DNA from: Candidatus Aminicenantota bacterium
GTDB lineage: Bacteria; Acidobacteriota; Aminicenantia; UBA2199
Assembly: GCA_023135565.1 (NCBI GenBank)
Contig: JAGLSW010000790.1
Location: forward strand, 1-42,504
Length of the DNA: 42,504 nt
Direction: 5' to 3'
Position 1 is the first letter of the stretch, and each line of letters starts with the position of its first letter. A program made the translations under genes and the position numbers. Shown one piece after another: positions 28,567 through 36,861 of the stretch. Under the pieces are notes generated by a model. The model did no database searches, was not told the origin of the DNA, and saw nothing but the letters and a program-made list of their open reading frames with translations.

Positions 28567-30315
28567 CTAAACATTAAATTGATTATTAAAGAGTTGGGTG
28601 TAAAAATCCCCTTTATCCAATAATTCCCGGTGCGTCCCGGTTTCTATTATCTCGCCATCCTTCATCACTACTATTTCATCAGCGGCTAAAATCGTAGATA
28701 ACCGATGGGCGATCACCAACACTATCTTCCCTTTCTTGATCTTTTTAATGGTTTCCAGGATCAATTGTTCCGATTTGGAATCGATCGACGAAGTTGGCTC
28801 ATCGAGTATTAAAATAAGCGGTTTCTTTAACAAACAGCGGGCTACACCTATACGCTGTTTCTCGCCAACCGATAATTTAACTCCCCGTTCACCTACTCTC
28901 GTTTGATACTTTTCCGGTAGATTCGAGATAAAATTGTGCGCATTGGCTAATTTTGCCGCTTCATATATTTCTGCTTCACTGCTGTTTTTATTGCCAAACC
29001 CTATATTCTCCAGGATAGTATCATCGAACATAAAAGGCTCCTGCCCCACTATCCCGACTAAACGCCTCACGGATTTTAAATCTGAACAAGCAATGTCCCG
29101 ATTGTTTATTAATAACGTACCGTTTCGAGGCTCAAAAAAACGGGGGATCAGGTTGACTAGAGTTGTTTTTCCTACTCCGCTCGGTCCCACCAGGGCAGTG
29201 ATTTTCCCGTTTTCAACATCAAAATTTATATCCTTTAATACGTCTTTTTCACCATCATAGGAGAACGAAACGTTCTCAAACTTTATCACCGGGGGCTGAT
29301 ATGGGACTTCTACCGGTTCATTCGATATGTTCGCCTCCGGTTTAATTTCCAATAATTCATAGATTCTTTCTAAGGATGCCAACCCCCTCTGCACCGTCGT
29401 ATTGATATACAAGAAACGCCGGGCCGGGCCATACATGTACCCCAGGAAACTACTAAAAGCCACAAGACCACCCAGGCTAAGGTTGTTATTCATAACTTCG
29501 TAACCACCGTAACCTAAAACGGTAAGAGGCCCGAGAGCAGCAATAAGTAAATTTATCGTGTCCGCTTTGATCTGTAAAAAAGAAGACTTGATACTGGCTT
29601 CTTTTACTTCATCAAGCGAAGCGATGATTTTATTGTGCTGGAACTTTTCTTGCAGGAATGTTTTGATATAAAAAATTCCGCCGAAACTCTCCTGGAAATC
29701 TTTGGTGGTGACAGCGGATTTTTCTTGATAAATTTTCTGGTAGTTTCTTATTTTTTTATTGAACACTGTCAAAGACAGCACAAAAAAAGGGAAAATTACC
29801 AGGGACACAAGAGCTAATTTCCAGTGCAGAAAGAATATAACCACAATTCCCACTAAAAAGGTGAACACATCTCTCAGGACATTCAATATGGTATCTCCCA
29901 ACAAAGATTGAATCGCCCAGGTGTCATCCCTGATCCTGGCGGCTAAATAAGATGTTTGCGTGGAGTGAAAAAAAGTTAGAGGTAATTCCTGTACGTGTTT
30001 AAACAAGAGGGAGTTGATTTCTAATATGGCCTGTTCTTTGAAATAGATAAGGTAACGTGCTTGCATATAACTGGAAAATGTCTTTAAAATGTGTACCCCG
30101 AATAGACTCAGGATGATGACAAACAGCAGGTTAAATTTATTTGTAATAAAGACATCGTCGATTAAGTATTTGGTCACCAGGGGCAGGGGCAATTCCAGCA
30201 GCACCGAAACCATGAGAAAAATCCCGGCTTTAAAAATTTTATCTTTGAATTTGCTTATTAGCTGCCAGAATCTTTTTAAGTTGACAATATAGTATTTCAG
30301 GTTTATCTTGAACAT
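28567..30315 (-). CDS. ABC exporter (fused membrane and ATPase domains)
   Basis: A 582-aa half-transporter of the MsbA/peptide-exporter type. Six membrane helices lie within about residues 25-310, followed by a complete ATPase: GPSGVGKTT (Walker A), VGQEPFMFDD (Q-loop), LSVGEKQR, LILILDEPTSSID (Walker B) and IAHRLS (H-loop). The signature is LSVGE instead of LSGGQ, a change common in one half of asymmetric exporters. No peptidase C39 domain is present, so it would not cut a leader itself. Its ATG overlaps the stop of the propeller lipoprotein (TAATG), showing coupling. Being next to the RiPP operon, though on the opposite strand, it is the natural candidate for export of the peptide; lipid or drug export is possible. 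Confidence 0.85.
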   Translation of the reverse strand: MFKINLKYYIVNLKRFWQLISKFKDKIFKAGIFLMVSVLLELPLPLVTKYLIDDVFITNKFNLLFVIILSLFGVHILKTFSSYMQARYLIYFKEQAILEINSLLFKHVQELPLTFFHSTQTSYLAARIRDDTWAIQSLLGDTILNVLRDVFTFLVGIVVIFFLHWKLALVSLVIFPFFVLSLTVFNKKIRNYQKIYQEKSAVTTKDFQESFGGIFYIKTFLQEKFQHNKIIASLDEVKEASIKSSFLQIKADTINLLIAALGPLTVLGYGGYEVMNNNLSLGGLVAFSSFLGYMYGPARRFLYINTTVQRGLASLERIYELLEIKPEANISNEPVEVPYQPPVIKFENVSFSYDGEKDVLKDINFDVENGKITALVGPSGVGKTTLVNLIPRFFEPRNGTLLINNRDIACSDLKSVRRLVGIVGQEPFMFDDTILENIGFGNKNSSEAEIYEAAKLANAHNFISNLPEKYQTRVGERGVKLSVGEKQRIGVARCLLKKPLILILDEPTSSIDSKSEQLILETIKKIKKGKIVLVIAHRLSTILAADEIVVMKDGEIIETGTHRELLDKGDFYTQLFNNQFNV

Positions 30316-31340
30316 TATTCCCGCATCATTTTGAAACGGTAAACTTTCGGTTCATCCACAGGTTCTATAACGTAGAGGTTGTCACTATTATCTATAAAAT
30401 GACCCTGTGTGCCGTGCTGGGATATCGGTTTAACAGATGAAGAAAAATTGCCCAGCAGTTCCCCCCCGGGGCTGAACATATCGATCATGCAGCCGTTTTC
30501 AGACTCCCTATTACCCCACAGCACGTAAATGTTACCATAGCTGTCTGTTGTGATGTCCTGGGTGATAAGGTCGCCTTCGATTTTCATCCAATTAGGCTGC
30601 GGAGAGACAACCTTTATTTTTTGGGGTTTATACGGCAATTCACGAGACCACTGCGCGATTAATTCCCCATCCGTGTTGTATTTCAAGATTTTGTATTCAT
30701 AATCAAACGAAACAATTATATGGTCATTTCGCCCCACACAAAAAGAAAAACTATTCTTTGCGCTTCTTAAAAGGCTATTTTTTTCTTTTTTATCTCCTTC
30801 CAAAAAAGAATTTATCAATTTCCCTTCCGGGGAGTACTTGTGGAGCAAAAATTCCGTTGTACCTTCTAAAAAAGCCACATAGACAAAGTTTTGGGAATCG
30901 GTGGCGATATTTATGGGTGAACCGCCAGGGATTTTAAATTCATCCATGAACTTGCCTATAGCAGAGAAAATCATAATTTTTCGGGCGGTCTGGTCTGCGA
31001 CGAACACCCTACCGTCTTCACTTAAAGACAGATCAACGATGCGCTGGAACTCACCCGGCCCCTGTCCATGCTTATCTAATGCCCATAGAAACTTCCCGGA
31101 TTTGTCGAATTTTAATACTTTTTTTTGATCCAGCAAATATATACTGCCGTCTTTATCCACGTCGATCGATCTAATATAGGAAAAATTTTGGTGCTCATTT
31201 TCGTCCGATTCTTTTATTATCAAGTCTTTTCCAAGTTTGACATTAAATTTTCTTTCCTGCTGATTTGTGGAACAACCGACCAGGATGAATATTGTTAAAA
31301 AAAAGAAAAACAATTTTTTTAGTGTAACTTTTTTATTCAT
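30315..31340 (-). CDS. 6-bladed beta-propeller lipoprotein
   Basis: A 341-aa protein with a lipoprotein signal: Lys-rich start, hydrophobic stretch and lipobox LVGC with Cys near residue 23. The hallmark KHGQGPGEF appears near residue 93, with recurring strands 'IYLLDQKKVLKFDKSG', 'RVFVADQTARKIMIFS' and 'YVIEPVDEPKVYRF'. It is the first gene of a two-gene unit with the ABC exporter, coupled by a one-base stop/start overlap. This pairing suggests an extracytoplasmic partner of the exporter. It is the third intact propeller in 9 kb; all three share the G-x-GPGE motif. Confidence 0.85.
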   Translation of the reverse strand: MNKKVTLKKLFFFFLTIFILVGCSTNQQERKFNVKLGKDLIIKESDENEHQNFSYIRSIDVDKDGSIYLLDQKKVLKFDKSGKFLWALDKHGQGPGEFQRIVDLSLSEDGRVFVADQTARKIMIFSAIGKFMDEFKIPGGSPINIATDSQNFVYVAFLEGTTEFLLHKYSPEGKLINSFLEGDKKEKNSLLRSAKNSFSFCVGRNDHIIVSFDYEYKILKYNTDGELIAQWSRELPYKPQKIKVVSPQPNWMKIEGDLITQDITTDSYGNIYVLWGNRESENGCMIDMFSPGGELLGNFSSSVKPISQHGTQGHFIDNSDNLYVIEPVDEPKVYRFKMMRE

Positions 31341-31388
31341 TTTGTTTCCCTATTAAGTACTCATAATATCTAAATTTTTAGGAATTCA

Positions 31389-31417
31389 TGTATAACATAG
31401 GGAAAATAGAAAGTCAA
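31389..31417 (-). promoter_or_regulatory. Promoter of the propeller-exporter unit
   Basis: On the minus strand TTGACT (31417-31412), a 17-base spacer and TATACA (31394-31389) precede the lipoprotein gene by about 50 bases. The -35 and spacer length match the RiPP operon promoter (TTGACT-17-TATACT). Confidence 0.65.
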
Positions 31418-31500
31418 GCCCTTTTTCCAAAAAATACTCTGTTCCGGCAGGTTGGAAGTCTATCGGCAAAAAAGGAAGAAATGGGGCGGTGCGTGCAGAA

Positions 31501-31653
31501 GAAATGGGGCGGTGCGTGCAAACGTGCAAACTTGCACAAAAAAGATCAAGGAAAGGGGACAGGCTAAAAAAAACGACCCGGTGGTTCAGGTATAAAAAGT
31601 TCCAGGCTTACAGGTAAATACCGGGTCGAAAGTTTGAGTACCCGAACACCCTG
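31501..31653 (+). repeat. 153-bp repeat, copy 2 (right border of exporter cassette)
   Basis: It is a direct copy of 28301-28453 with four mismatches. An extra partial unit of the opening 20 bases (AGAAATGGGGCGGTGCGTGC) lies directly before it at about 31478-31497, as if replication slipped or two elements met. The CGACCCGGT/ACCGGGTCG inverted pair is conserved. Confidence 0.88.
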
Positions 31654-31898
31654 TAAGCATTTAATCCCGGCTTGCAGAAGCTTGAGATAGAACATGCCAC
31701 CAAAAATATAAATATGCCCTATTATAGGGCTTTTAAGAAATTTGGATTTTCATTTTTCCTACAAACCATACAACCCTGGTTGTACGCTGTGGTTCAGTTT
31801 CGGCTGGGCCGCGCTTCCGAAAAAGTTTGATCGAAACTTCTAATAATTGAGAATCAAAAACGCTGCCTGCCGCGAAGCGACTCCCCCCCTCCCCTATC
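31654..31898. other. Gene-free stretch with palindromes
   Basis: There is no gene. It contains the hairpin GCCCTATTATAGGGC with a short T-run (31716-31734, a possible terminator), the palindrome TACAACCCTGGTTGTA (31769-31784) and a repeat fragment AAAAAGTTTGATCGAAACTT (about 31812-31831). Confidence 0.45.
31769..31784. repeat. TACAACC palindrome
   Basis: TACAACC CT GGTTGTA is a perfect 7-bp-arm palindrome. Relatives at 24500-24513 and, less perfect, 24545-24560 lie on the other side of the RiPP/exporter island. It could be an operator or a repeat fragment. Confidence 0.45.
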
Positions 31899-34796
31899 TC
31901 ATCCCGGCTGGAAGCGGATGGTGAACTTTACCCCTTTCTCCCTGTTTTGATCTATATGCAGCGTACCGCGCAACTGCTTGCTTAAGGCTTTCACAATCTG
32001 CATGCCTAAGGTGTTGGAACTCTCGATATCGAAACCTTCCGGCAGACCGGCACCATCATCCGCCACACTGAGGGCAACTTCCCCGCCGGGGCCGGAGCTG
32101 CAGCCGACTACTATTTCGCCTTTGTTTCCGGCGGGAAAAGCGTATTTTAAGGAGTTGGTCACTAATTCGTTTACCAGGAGTGCACAAGGGATAGCTTTGT
32201 TTAATTTTATGAGTAGGCCGGTTACCTCTGTTTTTATCCTGACGGCGGATAAAGAGAGTGGAGACGACTGCAGCAGGTGCGACGTCAGGGTGCTTATATA
32301 TTCCCCGAAATTAATGTTGGCCAAGTCTGGAGAACGGTATATTTTTTCGTGGATAAGGGAAATGGAACTTATCCTGTTTTTTACTTCTTTCAATACGGCG
32401 GCGCTCTCTTTTTCCTTCAACCGCCGCAGTTGCAAACTCAAAAGACTGTCGATCAACTGGAGATTATTTTTGACACGGTGGTGGACTTCCTTGAGCAGCA
32501 CCTCTTTCTCCTTTAAGGACTCTTTCAACCGCTCTTCCGCCTGCTTGCGTTCGTGGATGAGCCGGGCCTGCTGGAGATTCTGCAAACCCAATAGGCCGAT
32601 CTGTTTGGCCAGCACATCGAGAAATTTTATGGCTTCTGCGAACTTCACCTGCCTGGCGGGAATTAAGGTTTTTTCGGCGGCCAGTAGTTCTTCTTCAGCG
32701 ATGCCGAATTCCCGGGCCTTTTTCTTGATCTCAGTAGTGTAGAGTTCCTCTTCGAATAATTGCCCGATGCTCCAATTAGCGATGTGCCTTCCCTGGATGA
32801 CGATAGGCACGGTGCCGGTTAAAATGTTCCTGAAGACGCAGCCGCAGCGGATGACGGGCGATTTTTTCTTGCCTAATTCCCTGGTTACTTCCTTATCGAA
32901 GGCTTCACAGGCGGCTCTGCCTGCCGGCGTCGAGTGGACCAGTTCGCAGAAACGGGTGTCCCGGCTCGGTTTGGTGATGGCTTTGCCGTCAACGCCGTAG
33001 ATGCCGGTGGGTACGCCATAAGAATCGGCAAAAGCGTCCTGTAGGGTTTGTAACATGTCGATCCCGACAATATCGGGAAGTTCTATATCGTCCAATTCCA
33101 CCCCCGGCTGGGTCAAGGCGATCAACTTGTGTTCTAAGGCTTCCCGGGCCCGTTTGCGTTCGGTGACGTCGCGGCCGTTAAAGACGATGCCTTTCACCCC
33201 GGGCACATGGAGCAAACAGGTGCCGATACCCTCTAAGTACATCCAGTCACCAGCCGCGGTTCTTGCCCGGAAAGCCTCTATAGCGATGGTTTCCCCGGGC
33301 CGGGCCAAAACTTCTTCTATGCGCGCCTGCACAGCCGGGAGGTCCCCGGGATGAACAAAATGGGTTAAGCTTTTGCCTGCTATCTGCGCCGGGGTATAAC
33401 CGTAAAGTTTTACCGCCGGGCTGACGTAGCGGTAGATGCCTTCTTCATCTAATATCACGGTAATATCGGTGGAGTGTTCCGTTACGACGCGGAAGCGTTC
33501 TTCGCTTTGCCGCAATTTCTCTTCGGCTTGCTTGCGTTCGATGACCCGGCCCAGGCGTTCGCAAATGGCGTTAAGCAGGATGCGCTCTTCCGCGAGGAAG
33601 GGGCCTTCAGCTTCGTTTGGTCTCTTTTCTAAATAAAAAACCTGCAATGTGCCGAATTTTTTACCTTTCACCAAAATATCGTCGTTTTGTTTCCAGGGAG
33701 AGCGTTTGAAATTAGCGGTATTATATTCCCGGTTAGCGACGATAATGCGGGCGCAGGTGATTTCCGGGTACTGCCAGCCGGGGGGGATGAGTTCGACCGT
33801 GCCCCGCAGTATCTCTTCCAGGCTCTCTTTCTCTTCCACTGAGGAAGAGATGCCGTAGAGACAGTTCAATTCCTTGACCCGTTCGCCTAAGTCGTGGGTC
33901 ATTTGTTCGAGTTTTTTTTCGGCTTGTTTACGTGCCGTCACATTCGAGACGATGATCCCCATACCGTCGGCAACTTTGAATGCCTTTACCTCGAAATATA
34001 CATCCCCGAATTGTTCGCCGGGCATGACGTCGTCGGAAGCATAGGGTTCTCCAGTTGTGATTACATTTTCATATATTTTTATCCTGCCTGTGTCTTTGAG
34101 ATTAGGGACCATTTCGGTGATATGTTTACCTAACAAATCCTTTTTTTTGGATCCGGGCCAGTAAACTAACCCGGCTTCATTGATTTCGATAAGGTTTAGC
34201 CGCGAATCAAAAATCGAGAAACTCTCGGAAGTTGAGTTCATAAAAGCGCTCAACATCTCTTTACTCTTTTTTAATTCTTCTTCGGTGCGCTTGCGCTCGC
34301 CGATGTGGCGAACGATCACTAAGTCGGCGGGACGGCCTTCATATCGAATCAAAGCGCCTAAGGTTTCACAGGGGAAAAGTCCGCCGTTTTTTCCCACTAC
34401 GTTGAGCTGGAACATTGTAGGCACTTCTTTTCCGGCTAAACGGTCCGCGTAACGGCGGATCACTTCGGGCCGGTTTTTTTCGTCTACGAAATCGAGAAAA
34501 TTTGTCTTCTTTTTTAATTCCCGGCGGGTGTAGCCGAAGGTTTTTTGGAAAGCAGAGTTAACGAACCGGAGCTGGCCGTCCTGCAGGATCACTACGGGTT
34601 CGGGGCTCAATTCGGCCAGGTTATGGAATATCTCTTCGCTCTCCCGGGGGGCTGTTTCGGGTGGGCCGTTTTCTACCGGGGGCATAGGCTGTTCAGCCTC
34701 CCGCGGCGGCGGCGTTTTCTTTTTGGTAGGCGTATCTTTCTTGCTGCTTTTATTTTGATTTCCCATATTCTTTCTGCTTTTACTTTGATCTCCCAT
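31899..34796 (-). CDS. Multi-PAS, PocR-domain sensor histidine kinase (HisKA_2)
   Basis: A 965-aa soluble kinase. After a Lys/Pro-rich N-terminus come PAS 1 (about 55-170, 'FVNSAFQKTFGYTRREL'), PAS 2 (about 190-300), a GAF-like domain (about 310-430) and PAS 3 (about 440-560, 'YGYTPAQIAGKSLTHFVHP'). A PocR ligand-binding domain follows (about 585-720, 'FCELVHSTPAGRAACEAFDK'; Cys-rich, as in redox or small-molecule sensors). The kinase core is of LytS/HisKA_2 type, with the His motif EVHHRVKNNLQLIDSLLSLQ near 772 and a HATPase ending in 'ADDGAGLPEGF'. No membrane segment is seen. It starts six bases after the hybrid kinase gene, so the two share a transcript. Confidence 0.87.
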   Translation of the reverse strand: MGDQSKSRKNMGNQNKSSKKDTPTKKKTPPPREAEQPMPPVENGPPETAPRESEEIFHNLAELSPEPVVILQDGQLRFVNSAFQKTFGYTRRELKKKTNFLDFVDEKNRPEVIRRYADRLAGKEVPTMFQLNVVGKNGGLFPCETLGALIRYEGRPADLVIVRHIGERKRTEEELKKSKEMLSAFMNSTSESFSIFDSRLNLIEINEAGLVYWPGSKKKDLLGKHITEMVPNLKDTGRIKIYENVITTGEPYASDDVMPGEQFGDVYFEVKAFKVADGMGIIVSNVTARKQAEKKLEQMTHDLGERVKELNCLYGISSSVEEKESLEEILRGTVELIPPGWQYPEITCARIIVANREYNTANFKRSPWKQNDDILVKGKKFGTLQVFYLEKRPNEAEGPFLAEERILLNAICERLGRVIERKQAEEKLRQSEERFRVVTEHSTDITVILDEEGIYRYVSPAVKLYGYTPAQIAGKSLTHFVHPGDLPAVQARIEEVLARPGETIAIEAFRARTAAGDWMYLEGIGTCLLHVPGVKGIVFNGRDVTERKRAREALEHKLIALTQPGVELDDIELPDIVGIDMLQTLQDAFADSYGVPTGIYGVDGKAITKPSRDTRFCELVHSTPAGRAACEAFDKEVTRELGKKKSPVIRCGCVFRNILTGTVPIVIQGRHIANWSIGQLFEEELYTTEIKKKAREFGIAEEELLAAEKTLIPARQVKFAEAIKFLDVLAKQIGLLGLQNLQQARLIHERKQAEERLKESLKEKEVLLKEVHHRVKNNLQLIDSLLSLQLRRLKEKESAAVLKEVKNRISSISLIHEKIYRSPDLANINFGEYISTLTSHLLQSSPLSLSAVRIKTEVTGLLIKLNKAIPCALLVNELVTNSLKYAFPAGNKGEIVVGCSSGPGGEVALSVADDGAGLPEGFDIESSNTLGMQIVKALSKQLRGTLHIDQNREKGVKFTIRFQPG

Positions 34797-34802
34797 TTTC
34801 TT

Positions 34803-36698
34803 CTACTTTTTCTTCCCTTTTCCCAATATTTGCTTGAGCACCCGGCCTAATTCCCTGGCTTTATAAGGTTTGGAAACGGCGGCGGCAAAGCCGTATTCTT
34901 CATGATTGGCCATAATGGCGTCGGTAGAATATCCGCTGGAAACTACGGCTTTCACATTGGGGTCTATTTTTTGGAGTTCCTGGATGGTCTCTTTGCCTCC
35001 CATGCCCCCGGGCACGATTAAATCTAAAATCACGGCATCGAAGGGACGTCCGCTCCGGCCGGCTTCTTTATAGGTGTCCAGCGCTGCTTCGCCGTCATAC
35101 ACAGTGACCACGGTGTAACCGAATTTGCGCAACAGGCGCCCGGTGCCTTCCAATATCATCTCTTCGTCGTCCATGAGCAGTATCCTCCCGGTGACGGTGG
35201 AAGTGGTATCATACCCGCTTTTCTCACTTTTGACAGTTCTCTCCCGGGATGAAGGTAAATAAACACAAAAAACCGTTCCTTTGCCCAATGTCGATTCCAC
35301 GGTAAGCAAACCGCTGTGGTTCTTTATGATGGAGTAAGCGGTGGAAAGTCCTAAACCGCTGCCTTTCTGTTTGGTGGTGAAAAAAGGATCGAAGATTTTA
35401 TCTAAGTGATCGGCGGGGATACCGATACCGTTGTCTGCGATGAATATTTTTATATATTTCCCTTCTTTTAGGGGGGGTATTTCGTCTTCCTCGAGGACTT
35501 CATTTTCCGCTTTGATGCTGATGGCTCCTCCTTCGGGCATGGCCTGTTCGGCATTCATGATCAGGTTCTGCATCACCTGGCTGACCTGGCCCCTGTCGAG
35601 CCTGGCGTCCCAGAGATTGGGCTGAAGGTTAAACTCGCACTTGACATTGGAACCGCTTAAAGCGAATTCCGCCGTATCCCTGAGTAATTCTTCGATGGAA
35701 GATAGACTCTTGATAGGCGCGCCGCCCATGGAGAAAGTAAGGAGCTGCTGGGTCAGGTTCTGGGCGCGGGACACTGCTTTCTCCGCATCTCGCAGCCTTT
35801 CTACGGCTTTCTCATCCTTTTCGGCATACATCCGGGCCAGGCTGATGTTAACCAGGATGGCAGCGAGGATGTTGTTGAAATCATGGGCTATGCCGCCGGC
35901 CAGGAGACCTAAAGATTCGAGTTTTTCCGTTTTCTGCATCTCTTCTTCCATTTTTTTGCGTTCGCTGATGTCTTCCACGATGCCGTCCAAATAGATCACC
36001 TTGCCGCCTTTGCCTTTTACGGCGCTGATATTTTCGGAACCCCAAAAAATCGAACCGTCCCGGTACTTCAACTGCACTTCGAAGCCGGTGACGACGCCTT
36101 TCTCTTTCAGCATGTCCATCAGGTCCTGCCGGTGCTCCGGGTCGAAATATAGGTCGGGGGCGGAAACGCCCAGCATTTCCTCCACATTGTCGAAGCCGAA
36201 CATATCGGCCAATGCCGGGTTGCCGGAGATGATTTTCCCTTCCGGGGTGGTGCGAAAAACGCCTAAGGGGATGTTTTCCTGCAGGGAGCGGTACCGCTCT
36301 TCGCTTTTGATCAGGTCCATTTCCAATTTATGTTTAGATGTGGCCATTTCGATAATAAATTTCAATTCCCATTCGTTATAGGGTTTTACTAAATAGGCAA
36401 AAGGTTCCGACAGTTTGGCCCGGTGCATGGTCTCCTCGTCGGTGAAAGCAGTGAGATAGACCACCGGGATATTAAAATCCCGGCGCACTTTGTCGGCGGT
36501 TTCGATACCGTCGAAATTCCCTTCGATGACGATATCCATCAAAACCAGATCGGGCCTGGTTTCCTTCACTTTGGCGATGGCCTGGTCGCCGGAATCGGCG
36601 ATGCCGGTAACGATGAAGCCCATTTTTTCCAGCTTCTCTTGTAAATCTAAAGCCATCAGTTGTTCATCTTCTACTATCAAAATTTTAATTTTGCTCAT
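34803..36698 (-). CDS. Hybrid histidine kinase with N- and C-terminal receiver domains
   Basis: A 631-aa protein ordered receiver - PAS - HisKA/HATPase - receiver. The first receiver (KIKILIVEDEQ, phospho-Asp in LVLMDIVIEG) is followed by PAS ('ALADMFGFDNVEEMLG'). The kinase has GGIAHDFNNILAAIL near residue 290 and 'KGSGLGLSTAYSII'. The final receiver begins RILLMDDEE, with AVILDLIVPGG. The frame is open to 36854, but the extra 52 residues are read through a GC-rich repeat. GAGGAAAAAATG supports ATG 36698. It is a cytoplasmic phosphorelay protein with no DNA-binding domain. It lies between two HisKA_2 kinases, whose phosphate its receivers might accept. Confidence 0.86.
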   Translation of the reverse strand: MSKIKILIVEDEQLMALDLQEKLEKMGFIVTGIADSGDQAIAKVKETRPDLVLMDIVIEGNFDGIETADKVRRDFNIPVVYLTAFTDEETMHRAKLSEPFAYLVKPYNEWELKFIIEMATSKHKLEMDLIKSEERYRSLQENIPLGVFRTTPEGKIISGNPALADMFGFDNVEEMLGVSAPDLYFDPEHRQDLMDMLKEKGVVTGFEVQLKYRDGSIFWGSENISAVKGKGGKVIYLDGIVEDISERKKMEEEMQKTEKLESLGLLAGGIAHDFNNILAAILVNISLARMYAEKDEKAVERLRDAEKAVSRAQNLTQQLLTFSMGGAPIKSLSSIEELLRDTAEFALSGSNVKCEFNLQPNLWDARLDRGQVSQVMQNLIMNAEQAMPEGGAISIKAENEVLEEDEIPPLKEGKYIKIFIADNGIGIPADHLDKIFDPFFTTKQKGSGLGLSTAYSIIKNHSGLLTVESTLGKGTVFCVYLPSSRERTVKSEKSGYDTTSTVTGRILLMDDEEMILEGTGRLLRKFGYTVVTVYDGEAALDTYKEAGRSGRPFDAVILDLIVPGGMGGKETIQELQKIDPNVKAVVSSGYSTDAIMANHEEYGFAAAVSKPYKARELGRVLKQILGKGKKK

Positions 36699-36805
36699 TT
36701 TTTCCTCTTTAGCCATTACATGGCGGTAATGAACAACATGTTCCACACATTTCAAGTTCCCACCGCCAGGTGGCTTTTTTTTAAGCTTAGTCTTGAAAAA
36801 ACAAA

Positions 36806-36844
36806 GCCCGCGGCGCGGGCACCCTATAAGCCGCTCCGCGGGGG
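36806..36844. repeat. GC-rich palindromic repeat module
   Basis: GCCCGCGGCGCGGGC followed by ACCCTATAAGCCGCTCCGCG matches a segment inside the glycosyltransferase gene (40701-40734) and, inverted, part of the composite repeat at 21807-21835. It lies in the gap between two kinase genes. Confidence 0.65.
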
Positions 36845-36861
36845 GTCGCCGCACCCCCGGG

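Noticed and set aside
36699-36854. 52-residue N-terminal extension of the hybrid kinase
   Set aside because: It is translated repeat DNA; the receiver domain begins right after ATG 36698, which has a GAGG ribosome site.
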